46,415 nt of DNA, from contig WSZJ01000054.1 of NCBI GenBank assembly GCA_009773755.1, positions 993 to 47,407 on the forward strand, in the 5' to 3' direction. A model generated the notes under the pieces. That model saw nothing but the letters and a program-made list of their open reading frames with translations. It did not search any database and had not been told where the DNA came from. This DNA comes from Planctomycetota bacterium. Its GTDB lineage: Bacteria; Planctomycetota; MHYJ01; WSZJ01. This document shows positions 35,737-43,315 of this stretch, piece by piece. The translations under genes were made by a program, and so were the position numbers. The stretch's first letter is position 1. Each line of letters opens with the position of its first letter.

Positions 35737-37424
35737 TGAAGTTCGCCCTCGCCCAGATCAACTTTACCGTCGGCGATATCGACGGAAATGCCGACCGTAT
35801 CATCGGCGCCCTTGCCCACGGGCGCGAACGCGGCGCCCGCTGCGTCGTCTTCTCCGAGTTGTCACTCACCGGCTACCCGCCCCGCGACCTCCTCCTCAAG
35901 CAGGACTTCATCAAGGCCCAGCTCCGCGCCCTCGATCGCGTCCGCCGCGCTTCCCGCAACATCGCCGCCGTCGTCGGCTTCGCACAGCCCAACACCGGCG
36001 AAGGCCGCCCCCTCTTTAATGCCGCCGCACTCATCGACAACGGAAGGCTCGTCCGCGTCGCTCGTAAGTCGCTTCTCCCTTTCTACGACGTCTTCGACGA
36101 GGAACGCTACTTCGAACGCGGACGCCCCGACGGCGTCGGCTCCATCGGGAAAGTCAAAGTCGGCCTGTCGATCTGCGAGGATGCGTGGAACGACAAGGAA
36201 TACTGGTCGAAGCGCAGCTACGCGCTCGACCCGATGGCGGAGCTCTCGAAGAAAGGCGCGCGCACCCTCATCAATATCAGCGCTTCCCCGTACTGGATGA
36301 ACAAGGGCGCGCTCCGGCAGGACATGCTCGCGTCGATCGCGAGGAGGCGCCGCTCGCCGCTCGTTTTCGTGAACCAGGTCGGCGGGCACGACGACCTGAT
36401 CTTCGACGGGCGCTCGTGCGCGTTCGACGCCGGGGGACGGCTGCTGGCGCGGGCCTCGGCCTTCGCGGAGGACTTCCTGGTCGTCGATCTCGACGAAGGT
36501 CCCGGCCTGATCCGCCCGCAGCCGGCGAAGGAGACCGCCGCCGTCTGGGACGCCCTCGTTCTCGGGCTGCGCGACTACGTGCGCAAATGCGGCTTCACCG
36601 AAGTCGTTCTCGGGCTTTCGGGGGGAGTCGACTCCTCGCTCGTCGCCGCGATCGCCGTCGATGCCCTCGGCGCCGACCGCGTTCACGGCGTCCTCATGCC
36701 GAGCCGGTTCACGACGGACGCTTCCAACGAGGACGCGGCGATCATGGCGAAGGCGATGAGGATTGAAGCGCGCACCATTCCGATCGAGGGGCCGTTCCAG
36801 GCGTACCTGGACGCGCTGGCGCCGGCGTTTGCGGGGAAGGCTGCGGACGTCACTGAGGAAAACCTGCAGGCGCGCATCCGGGGGGCGACTCTCATGGCGC
36901 TCTCGAACAAGTTCGGATGGCTGGTGCTGACAACGGGGAACAAGAGCGAACTCGCCACCGGGTACTGCACGCTCTATGGGGACATGTGCGGCGGGCTGGC
37001 TGTGATCAGCGACGTTCCCAAGATGCTCGTGTACGAACTCTCGCGCCACGCCAATCGCGCAAAGATGCTGATCCCCGAGCGCGTTTTCACGAAGGCGCCG
37101 ACCGCCGAGCTGCGCGCGAACCAGACCGACCAGGATTCGCTTCCGCCGTATCCGGTCCTCGACGCGATCCTCGCCCGGTACGTCGAGCGAGACGAAGATC
37201 CTGCGAAGATCGTGAAGCGTGGATTCGACCCGGAGACGGTCGCGAAGGTCGTGAAAATGGTCGACCGCAACGAGTACAAGCGCCGCCAGATGCCGCCGGG
37301 TCTCAAGGTCACGCCGCGCGCTTTCGGCGCCGGGCGCCGCCTGCCGATCGCGCAGAAGTACCGGCCGGAGCTGCGCATCGATGCGAAGACGCCACGCGCG
37401 CCGCGGCGCAGGAAGAAGGACTGA
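35736..37424 (+). CDS. nadE: Glutamine-dependent NAD+ synthetase
   Basis: The product has 562 residues. An N-terminal nitrilase-type amidase has the Glu41 (FSELSLTGYPPRD), Lys111 (VARKSLLPFYDVFDE), Cys147 (LSICEDAW) triad, releasing ammonia from glutamine. A C-terminal NAD synthetase has the P-loop LGLSGGVDSSLVAA (295-300), TTGNKSELATGYCTLYGDMC, KAPTAELRANQTDQDSLPPY, and the C-terminal RRQMPPGLKVTPRAFG. It converts nicotinate adenine dinucleotide to NAD+. The ATG lies inside a palindromic operator and about 8 nt below a -10-like element, so the mRNA may be leaderless. The nrtR-like regulator follows by 5 bp. Confidence 0.96.
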   Translation: MKFALAQINFTVGDIDGNADRIIGALAHGRERGARCVVFSELSLTGYPPRDLLLKQDFIKAQLRALDRVRRASRNIAAVVGFAQPNTGEGRPLFNAAALIDNGRLVRVARKSLLPFYDVFDEERYFERGRPDGVGSIGKVKVGLSICEDAWNDKEYWSKRSYALDPMAELSKKGARTLINISASPYWMNKGALRQDMLASIARRRRSPLVFVNQVGGHDDLIFDGRSCAFDAGGRLLARASAFAEDFLVVDLDEGPGLIRPQPAKETAAVWDALVLGLRDYVRKCGFTEVVLGLSGGVDSSLVAAIAVDALGADRVHGVLMPSRFTTDASNEDAAIMAKAMRIEARTIPIEGPFQAYLDALAPAFAGKAADVTEENLQARIRGATLMALSNKFGWLVLTTGNKSELATGYCTLYGDMCGGLAVISDVPKMLVYELSRHANRAKMLIPERVFTKAPTAELRANQTDQDSLPPYPVLDAILARYVERDEDPAKIVKRGFDPETVAKVVKMVDRNEYKRRQMPPGLKVTPRAFGAGRRLPIAQKYRPELRIDAKTPRAPRRRKKD

Positions 37425-37429
37425 CCGCG

Positions 37430-38083
37430 ATGCCGCGATCCGTTTCCGCCCGCCCGACCCTCCCGGACCAGGACGTCCGCCTTTCGGTCGACACGATCGT
37501 CTTCGCCCTGGAAGGCGAGCAGCTTCGCGTGCTGCTGGTCAAGCGCCCCGTCGAGCCCTTCGCGGGCCGCGAAGCAATACCGGGCGGCTTCGTCGAGTCG
37601 AACGAGTCGCTCGACGCAGCGGCGGCCCGGATCCTCGACGCGGAGACCGGACTTCGCGACGTCTACCTGGAGCAGCTCTACACGTTCGGCGCGCCCTACA
37701 TCGCCCTCGTCCGCCCGCCGGCCCCCACGCCGCGGGACGGCCGGTGGGTCCCCATGGGCAGCCTCGGCCCCCTTGCGTTCGACCACGCGAGAATCCTCGA
37801 GTTCGCGCTCCAGCGCCTGCGCTACAAGCTGGAGTACTCCCCCGTCGGTTTTCGGCTTCTCCCCCAGGCATTCACGCTCCGCGGCGTCCAGAACGCCTAC
37901 GAGACCATTCTCGGGCGCCCCCTCGACAAGCGGAATTTCAGGCGGAAGCTGCTGTCGCTCAAGGTGCTCAAACCGCTCGCGAGGTCCGCACGCGAGGGCC
38001 CGCACCGGCCGGCGAGGCTTTACCGGTTCGAGGAAGACAAATGGGAAGGCCTCAGAGAAAAGGGAAACGTGTTCGTATTCTGA
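37430..38083 (+). CDS. nrtR: NrtR-type Nudix-related transcriptional regulator of NAD metabolism
   Basis: The product has 217 residues. An N-terminal Nudix fold (VDTIVFALEGEQLRVLLVKR, PFAGREAIPGGFVESNESLD) is followed by the NrtR-specific joint and winged helix: LAFDHARILEFALQRLRYKL, EYSPVGFRLLPQAFTLRGVQ, YETILGRPLDKRNFRRKLL. The Nudix box is degenerate: after GGFVESNESLD it reads AAAARILDAETGL, lacking the REXXEE metal ligands. The domain therefore probably binds ADP-ribose as a signal without hydrolysing it, as in many NrtR proteins. It lies 5 bp after nadE and probably represses the nadE-nrtR operon through the palindrome at 35718-35736. Confidence 0.88.
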   Translation: MPRSVSARPTLPDQDVRLSVDTIVFALEGEQLRVLLVKRPVEPFAGREAIPGGFVESNESLDAAAARILDAETGLRDVYLEQLYTFGAPYIALVRPPAPTPRDGRWVPMGSLGPLAFDHARILEFALQRLRYKLEYSPVGFRLLPQAFTLRGVQNAYETILGRPLDKRNFRRKLLSLKVLKPLARSAREGPHRPARLYRFEEDKWEGLREKGNVFVF

Positions 38084-38104
38084 GCGCCCGGGCCCGATTC
38101 GCAG

Positions 38105-39412
38105 CTACTTCGCCCCTCCTACCACCTCGACGTTCGTCGAAAGCGCGTACGCCTGCCCCGCCGAGCCTTCATAGGTCATCCGCAGGTGATAGGCCGCAAA
38201 GCCCTTCTCCGGCAGCTTGACCCGAGCTTCCCATCTGCCGTCGTCCCCCGGAATCTCCTCGCCAGCCCACTTCGCGTCCCGGAAATCGCGCGTCTCGCTG
38301 ACCGCGGTCCAGAGCTCGACCTTCACCGGCAGATCCGTCGCCGTCAGCGTGGTCACCGACTCGCCCCCGCCGTTTTCCGTCTTCCACGCGTATTTCGGCC
38401 GCGCGCGGCCGTCCAGCACGTCGAGATAGAACGCCGTCACCGCTTCAACCACCCCCGCGCCCAGCGAGTGCCCGGCGTTCGGAACTTCGTGGATGTGCTT
38501 CTCACCCTTTAGATCCGCGAAATACATCTTCGCCGCGTCCACAGGCCAGTACCGGTCGTTCGTCCCCAGCACGATCAGCTTCGGCATCGTCAGCTTGTCG
38601 AGATAGGCGTACGGGTCGATCATCTGCACCAGCCGCTTCCCCTCCTCCGTCTTCATCTTCTCGGGCAGATTCAGCTCCGTGTAGTCCTTGATCTGCTCGG
38701 AGAACTTGCCGAACGACTCGAGCTGAAGGGGCATTTGCCGGGCGAAGTTCAGCGTGTCGATGACCATCGGGGCGATCGCCTCGACGCGGTTGTCGAAGGC
38801 GGCGGTGAGCCAGGTGGTCCAGCCACGCTTGGAAGCGCCCGTGACGACGAACTTCTCGAGCTTGAGGTCGTAGCGTTCCTTCACGAAGGCCTGCGTGGCG
38901 TCCATTGCCCGCATGGCTCCCTTGGTCATCGGGAGAAGCGCCGGCCAGGATTCGTCCTTGGTTTCCAGGAACTGCTGAAAGGTGTAGGCGATGATTTCGT
39001 CTTCGGACTTCCCGTCGAAGATCGGCTGGTTCGGGATCTGCTCGACGACGGCGATGATCGAGCCTGTGCGGATGGCGACGTCGCGGAGCAGCATGACTTC
39101 CATGGAGTTGGGTCCGGGCTCCTCCTTGCGCGACTTGCCGCCCGCGATAACGAGCAGTCCCTGATCGGGATGCGTGATTTTCGCGGGCTTGATGATGTGC
39201 ATCCAGTGGCGCCACTTCATTCCCTGCCAGGTCTGGGAAGTGAGCCGGAGTACCGTCACCTCGGCTCCCTCCAGGGGCGAGGTCGTCTTCGCGGACCACT
39301 TGTAGGTCTCGTCGAGGGCGAGGACGTACGGCGGGGGGTCGAGGGCCAGCGCCTGGGAGGCTGCGCAGAGGAGGAGGGCTTGACAGCAGAACTTGCGCAG
39401 AAGCGCGATCAC
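38105..39412 (-). CDS. PhoPQ-activated pathogenicity-related protein (PqaA-like alpha/beta hydrolase)
   Basis: A GTG at 39412 with AGGAG upstream starts a signal peptide (KFCCQALLLCAASQALALD). The 435-residue product follows PF10142: WKWRHWMHIIKP-type strands, LLVIAGGKSR, IAVVEQIPNQPIFDGKSEDE, IIAYTFQQFLETKDESWPAL, nucleophile elbow VVTGASKRGWTTWL, PMVIDTLNFARQ, YAYLDKLTMPKLIVLGTND, and His in NAGHSLG. The order matches a Ser-Asp-His alpha/beta hydrolase. An Ig-like C-terminal domain follows. The family is named for a Salmonella gene but is common in planctomycetes; the substrate is unknown. Secreted. It converges on nrtR. Confidence 0.92.
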   Translation of the reverse strand: MIALLRKFCCQALLLCAASQALALDPPPYVLALDETYKWSAKTTSPLEGAEVTVLRLTSQTWQGMKWRHWMHIIKPAKITHPDQGLLVIAGGKSRKEEPGPNSMEVMLLRDVAIRTGSIIAVVEQIPNQPIFDGKSEDEIIAYTFQQFLETKDESWPALLPMTKGAMRAMDATQAFVKERYDLKLEKFVVTGASKRGWTTWLTAAFDNRVEAIAPMVIDTLNFARQMPLQLESFGKFSEQIKDYTELNLPEKMKTEEGKRLVQMIDPYAYLDKLTMPKLIVLGTNDRYWPVDAAKMYFADLKGEKHIHEVPNAGHSLGAGVVEAVTAFYLDVLDGRARPKYAWKTENGGGESVTTLTATDLPVKVELWTAVSETRDFRDAKWAGEEIPGDDGRWEARVKLPEKGFAAYHLRMTYEGSAGQAYALSTNVEVVGGAK

Positions 39413-39538
39413 GAATGACTCCTTTGAAATCCGGGGGGGAAGGTGAGTTCGCTCGTCAAGACGCCGCCTGCGACTTTCCGCGATGCACTGTAATACGGCC
39501 GAAGCGCGCTCCCCATTTGATTCCCGGGCTCAAACAGA

Positions 39539-39567
39539 ATCGGCCCGCCGGTGTCCGGCAGGCCGAT
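39539..39567 (-). terminator. Hairpin below the anti-sigma operon
   Basis: ATCGGCC-C-GCCGG-TGT-CCGGC-A-GGCCGAT: 12 pairs with one mismatch, 26 bp below the stop at 39593. The following minus-strand T tract (TTCTGTTT) is poor. It probably ends the three-gene anti-sigma operon. Confidence 0.55.
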
Positions 39568-39592
39568 TGAGAGTATTGGATCCGTTGCAAGC

Positions 39593-40009
39593 CTAGATCA
39601 TCTTCTTCCCGCGCTTCCCGAGAACCCCCGGCTCCTTCTTCGTCCCGAAGCCGTTCAGCTCCATGATGAAGTCCAGCGCCGGCCGGATGTTCATCGACAC
39701 GCCCGGCGCGGGCCCGAACAGGCCCAGCACCGCGCGCGCGGCCGCTGCAGCCTTCGCCTGCCGCTCGGCGCGGACCCAGGCCCGCGTCAGCAGTTCGATC
39801 CGCTTCAGCCTCGCCCTCAGGCGCGACTTCTCGCGGTCGTTCAGGCTTTCGATCGCCTTGCCCAGCTTTTGCTCCTCGGCGCGCGACATCCGGCCGTCGC
39901 ACCGGCGCAGGAGGTTTCCCCACGCTTCGCCGCGGTCTCCCGCATACAAAGGAAAAGCCCCCGCGAGGGTTATCGCGAGGGCCGCGGTTATGGCAATCAA
40001 GCGCTTCAT
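39593..40009 (-). CDS. Small exported protein of unknown function
   Basis: The ATG at 40009 has a strong GAGGAGG upstream and starts a signal peptide (MKRLIAITAALAITLAGAF, PLYA). The mature 115 residues are highly basic and helical (LGKAIESLNDREKSRLRARL, RAWVRAERQAKAAAAARAVL), then a glycine-rich C-terminal half (FIMELNGFGTKKEPGVLGKR). It is 15 bp below the DUF3106 gene and the last gene of that operon. No family recognised. Confidence 0.7.
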   Translation of the reverse strand: MKRLIAITAALAITLAGAFPLYAGDRGEAWGNLLRRCDGRMSRAEEQKLGKAIESLNDREKSRLRARLKRIELLTRAWVRAERQAKAAAAARAVLGLFGPAPGVSMNIRPALDFIMELNGFGTKKEPGVLGKRGKKMI

Positions 40010-40024
40010 TCCGGTCCTCCTCAC

Positions 40025-40639
40025 TTAGCGGGGAGGGCCGCGCATCGCCCTTTCCCTGAAGTACTTCTGGAGGTGGCGTTTCTGCTCGGCGGGTTGAAGC
40101 GACCGGAACGCGACGCGCTCGTCGGCGGGGAGATCCTGCAGGTACTTCTCAAAGACCTTCTCCCGCATCAGGCGCTTCGCGAACTGCTTCCTTTCCTCCG
40201 GGCTCGAAAGCTCCTTCAGCTGGCGTTTCTGCTCGGGCGTCAGGCTGTGAGCCAGCCGCGCGAACTCGATCGCCATTTTCCGCCTGTCCTGCCCCATGTC
40301 CTGCAGCTCGCGAAGCTTCTGCGCCACACGCTCGCGATCCTGGGGCGGCAGGCCCTGCAGCTTCTTCGACAGCTCGCGGCGGCGCTCTGCAGGCATATTC
40401 CGGAATTTCCGGAAGTTGTCCTGAACGGCGGAGACCTGTTCGGGCTTGAAGGACTGGTACCGGCGGTACGACTGCCGGATGCGGTCGCGCTCGGACTGAG
40501 GGAGCGATTTCCAGTGCTCGATGTTGCGGCGAAGCTCTTCGACGGACGGCTTCGCAGGCGCGGCGCTCCCCTGCGTCGCGCCGCCGAGAGCGGCGGCGAG
40601 CGCAAAGACGGCGGTGAGAAGCGCGCTAGAAATCTTCAT
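40025..40639 (-). CDS. DUF3106 exported helical protein
   Basis: The product has 204 residues: a signal peptide (MKISSALLTAVFALAAALGG), then several DUF3106-type repeats of the form W.sL...eRd.lr..Y.r..sl (HWKSLPQSERDRIRQSYRRY, FRNMPAERRRELSKKLQGLP, QDRERVAQKLRELQDMG, SLTPEQKRQLKELSSPEERK). Such proteins commonly accompany anti-sigma genes and resemble CpxP-like periplasmic helical sensors. It overlaps the anti-sigma gene by 14 bp, so it probably acts as the periplasmic partner of that anti-sigma factor. Confidence 0.88.
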   Translation of the reverse strand: MKISSALLTAVFALAAALGGATQGSAAPAKPSVEELRRNIEHWKSLPQSERDRIRQSYRRYQSFKPEQVSAVQDNFRKFRNMPAERRRELSKKLQGLPPQDRERVAQKLRELQDMGQDRRKMAIEFARLAHSLTPEQKRQLKELSSPEERKQFAKRLMREKVFEKYLQDLPADERVAFRSLQPAEQKRHLQKYFRERAMRGPPR

Positions 40640-41138
40640 CGCTGAGGCTCGTGACGAGGTCGAGGTACTCGACAACCTGGCCGTCTTCGAGGACGTCGAT
40701 GTTCTGGACGGTGTCGAGATTCTCGTAGAGGTCGAGGTTCTGGACGACGGCCCGCTCCTCGTCGCTCGAAAGCTTCGCGAGCTCGCGGTCGTAATCTGAG
40801 ACGATCTGCGCGGGACCGAGCAGCATCGTCACGCCGAAGACGAGGAGAACGACTGCGGCGGAAGCGATGATCGGGAGGTGGCGGCGGAGCTTGAAAGTCC
40901 AGCGGCGTTCGACTTCGAGTTGGAGGCGCGCCGCTTCAAGCATGCGGGCGGGAAGCTGGCGGTTGACGTTACGGCCCGGGTAGTAGCCGAGCAGCTTCCA
41001 TGTCCGGCGCATCTGCTCGGCTTCCTTGCGGCACGAAGCGCAGGCCTTGAGATGGGATTCGAACCCGGAGGCGGCCGCAGCGTCGAGCCGGCCGTCGAGG
41101 AAGGGAACCAGGTCATTTTCGTGGTCTTTGCAGCTCAC
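40626..41138 (-). CDS. Membrane anti-sigma factor with zinc-finger (zf-HC2/ZAS) domain
   Basis: From GTG 41138 the product has 170 residues. An N-terminal ZAS domain (SCKDHENDLVPFLDGRLDAA, then FESHLKACASCRKEAEQMRR) carries the HxxxCxxC zinc motif that sequesters an ECF sigma factor. A single membrane segment follows (HLPIIASAAVVLLVFGVTML). The C-terminal part is acidic (NLDLYENLDTVQNIDVLEDG). No ECF sigma gene adjoins, which is unusual because the sigma gene normally comes first. Longer starts exist, but the GTG directly before the ZAS domain is preferred. Head of a three-gene operon. Confidence 0.82.
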   Translation of the reverse strand: MSCKDHENDLVPFLDGRLDAAAASGFESHLKACASCRKEAEQMRRTWKLLGYYPGRNVNRQLPARMLEAARLQLEVERRWTFKLRRHLPIIASAAVVLLVFGVTMLLGPAQIVSDYDRELAKLSSDEERAVVQNLDLYENLDTVQNIDVLEDGQVVEYLDLVTSLSDEDF

Positions 41139-41381
41139 GGGAATGAAACCCCGGAGCGCGAAGGAAGTTTCGCTGGATCGGAACCGGAGTGGAGGGTTGG
41201 CCGCCCCGGACATGGCAAGTGCAACTCATTGTGCACACAGCATTTATGTCGTTGTCGCCGGAGGCTCTCCAGTGAATCGAGCCGCTTCCCCAGGAAGTTT
41301 GTCAGCTTTCCTGCGTCACGGGCACCCGAATACGTCAGGAGAGTTGACAGGTCTCCGGCCCCAAACTCTCCTTTCATTCCG
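41139..41381. other. Intergenic region upstream of the anti-sigma operon
   Basis: No recognised gene. An open frame (41135-41377, minus) overlaps the anti-sigma start by GTGA, but its codon third positions are much less GC-rich than in the neighbours and its product resembles nothing. The segment presumably carries the operon promoter, though no clear hexamers were found. Confidence 0.4.
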
Positions 41382-43250
41382 CTAATCCACAATCTTCACG
41401 TAATCCAGCCCCACCATGTGACCCGCAGGCTTCGCCTCAGGATTGTTCCCCGTTATCTGGATCCGCATCTCGTTCTTCCCCTTCTTCAATTCCACCGTCA
41501 CACGTTCTTCAGGCAGCCGCTTCACCGTGCCCCCATACAGGTCGACCTCCTGCATCGCCACGACGCCATTGATGCTTACCCGGATCTTCCCGTAGTCCGG
41601 TGCCTGCGTCAGCGCAATCGCCAGGATCCGCTTGCCCTCTACCGCGGACTCGAACGCGAGCGTCAGAGCGTCCCCCGCGCAGCCGCCCTTCCACCAGAGC
41701 TGCGCTTCCCCGCTCCACCCCTCGCCGAACGCCGACATGTCCTGCCTCGCGGCTTCCCCGGCCGTGCACTTCTCGACCTTCATCCCCTCCCCTTCCACCG
41801 CACCCGTCACCGCGAACGCCGCTTCCATCGCCGGCGCCAGCCGCTCGGCCAGCGTCGGCATCGCCGCATCGTGCCGGAATCCCGGCTCCGCATACCAGTA
41901 GGCCGTCGTGGCGTAGCCCAGCACGCAGTCGTCCCAGTGCCAGATTTCCATGTCGAAACGGATCGATTTCTCGAATGGAATGTCGTCGAGGATGTGGAAG
42001 CGGTTCAGGGAGGTCCAGCCGCGGTTGCCGGGGCCGTCGCAGCGTGACTGGGCGTGGTAGGGGGCGCAGAAGCGCTCCGTGCTGCACCACGCGTATCCGA
42101 AGTAGTCCTCGGTGCCCGTTCCGAACGTCGACGGGAACACCTCGCCGTCAATCGAGATCTTCTCGTCCCCCTCGCCCCACCACTGCTTCACCGGATTTCG
42201 CACCACGAGCGACGTCCCGACGAACCGCCCGCGCCCTTCTCCACGCAGCACCGGCCAGTCCGACATCGGGCGCGTCTTGAGTTTCAGCGTCCCGTTCCAC
42301 CAGGCGTAAAATCGAAGCGGGCCGCAGGCACCCGGCTTCACGAGAAGCGAGCCGTCGACCTTCGCCCCGTCCGGCGGCAATTCGATCTCGACTTTCGCCG
42401 TTTTGTCGAACGGCATCGGGAAGCGGCACACCAGCGTCCCGTCCTGCGCCGCGGTCATCGCGAACGTCGAAAGGAACACCGGCTCCGGCCCGACGGCGAA
42501 GAAGTCCGGAAGCGGAGCCCATGCGCAGAGTTCGCCGTCGATGGTGATTTTCAGCGCCGCTTCACGCAATCGCGGCCCCGTCGCCTTGAGCGAAATCTCC
42601 GCGATCGTCCCGGGCCCGGCAAATTCCTGCCCGAGCGCGCGCCGGACTCCGTCCTTCGGAGCGACCGTCCCTTCCTTCAGCGCCGCGCGCGCCTTTTCAA
42701 TCGCCGCTTCCGGCATCCGATACGGCGAGTAGGCCACCACTTTCGTCCCCGCGGGCCAGGCCCGGACGCCGACGTGGTAGTACTGATTTCCGAGCGAGCA
42801 CGTGACCTTCATCGACTTTGCGAACGGAAACGGAAAGTAGAGATTTCCCCCCAACGCCCGCATCCCGCCCAGCGGATCACGGAAAGGGGACACCTCCCCC
42901 GACAGCAGCGCCTTGAAATCCGCCTTCAGCACTTCGCGATCGTCGAGTCTGATCCTGAGCGTCCCCTCGGGGTTCGCGCTCCAGATCCGCACGATCGCCC
43001 CCGGCCCGGTCGCCTCCGCGAGGACGTAGTCGTCGCCGTCCTTCCGCAGGTAATTGCCGCGATCGGCGTTTGCGAAGGGGTCGCCCTTCGTGCACAAGCG
43101 GTCAAAACTCGAAAACTGCCGGCATGTGTACGCCGCGGGGTGGGCCAGCCGCTCCAGATCGGTCATTTCGGCGAGAAGAGTCTCGGTCGTGATCGCGTCG
43201 CCCGCGGAAGCGCTCGCGGCGAGAAGGAGGCCAAGCACGGCCGCTCGCAT
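41382..43250 (-). CDS. DUF2961 secreted glycoside hydrolase (GH172-like)
   Basis: The ATG at 43250 with GGAGG upstream starts a signal peptide (MRAAVLGLLLAASASAGDA) and gives 622 residues. DUF2961 hallmarks are YTCRQFSSFDR, GPGAIVRIWSANPEGTLRIR, YFPFPFAKSMKVT, the paired acidic motifs WWGEGDEKISIDGEVFPSTF and GTGTEDYFGYAW, then YRWHI-like NRFHILDDIPFEKSIRFDME and WHWDD. In the characterised GH172 enzymes the two glutamates in GEGD and GTED act in catalysis on fructofuranosides or arabinofuranosides. The last ~150 residues form a separate carbohydrate-binding-like beta domain. The exact sugar is not predictable. Larger frames upstream run into dnaA and are shadow sequence. Confidence 0.92.
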   Translation of the reverse strand: MRAAVLGLLLAASASAGDAITTETLLAEMTDLERLAHPAAYTCRQFSSFDRLCTKGDPFANADRGNYLRKDGDDYVLAEATGPGAIVRIWSANPEGTLRIRLDDREVLKADFKALLSGEVSPFRDPLGGMRALGGNLYFPFPFAKSMKVTCSLGNQYYHVGVRAWPAGTKVVAYSPYRMPEAAIEKARAALKEGTVAPKDGVRRALGQEFAGPGTIAEISLKATGPRLREAALKITIDGELCAWAPLPDFFAVGPEPVFLSTFAMTAAQDGTLVCRFPMPFDKTAKVEIELPPDGAKVDGSLLVKPGACGPLRFYAWWNGTLKLKTRPMSDWPVLRGEGRGRFVGTSLVVRNPVKQWWGEGDEKISIDGEVFPSTFGTGTEDYFGYAWCSTERFCAPYHAQSRCDGPGNRGWTSLNRFHILDDIPFEKSIRFDMEIWHWDDCVLGYATTAYWYAEPGFRHDAAMPTLAERLAPAMEAAFAVTGAVEGEGMKVEKCTAGEAARQDMSAFGEGWSGEAQLWWKGGCAGDALTLAFESAVEGKRILAIALTQAPDYGKIRVSINGVVAMQEVDLYGGTVKRLPEERVTVELKKGKNEMRIQITGNNPEAKPAGHMVGLDYVKIVD

Positions 43251-43315
43251 GGCAAACCCTCCGAAGCGAAGCCTGTTCGCGCCTTCCCCCGCCGGCGCCA
43301 TCATACCGCTGTCGC

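Noticed and set aside
41135..41377. 80-residue open frame before the anti-sigma gene
   Set aside because: Third codon positions are unlike real genes here and the product has no recognisable feature, although its stop overlaps the anti-sigma GTG.
41383..41391. Single DnaA-box-like TAATCCACA near dnaA
   Set aside because: One imperfect box inside the end of a gene, with no cluster or AT-rich unwinding region; not an origin.
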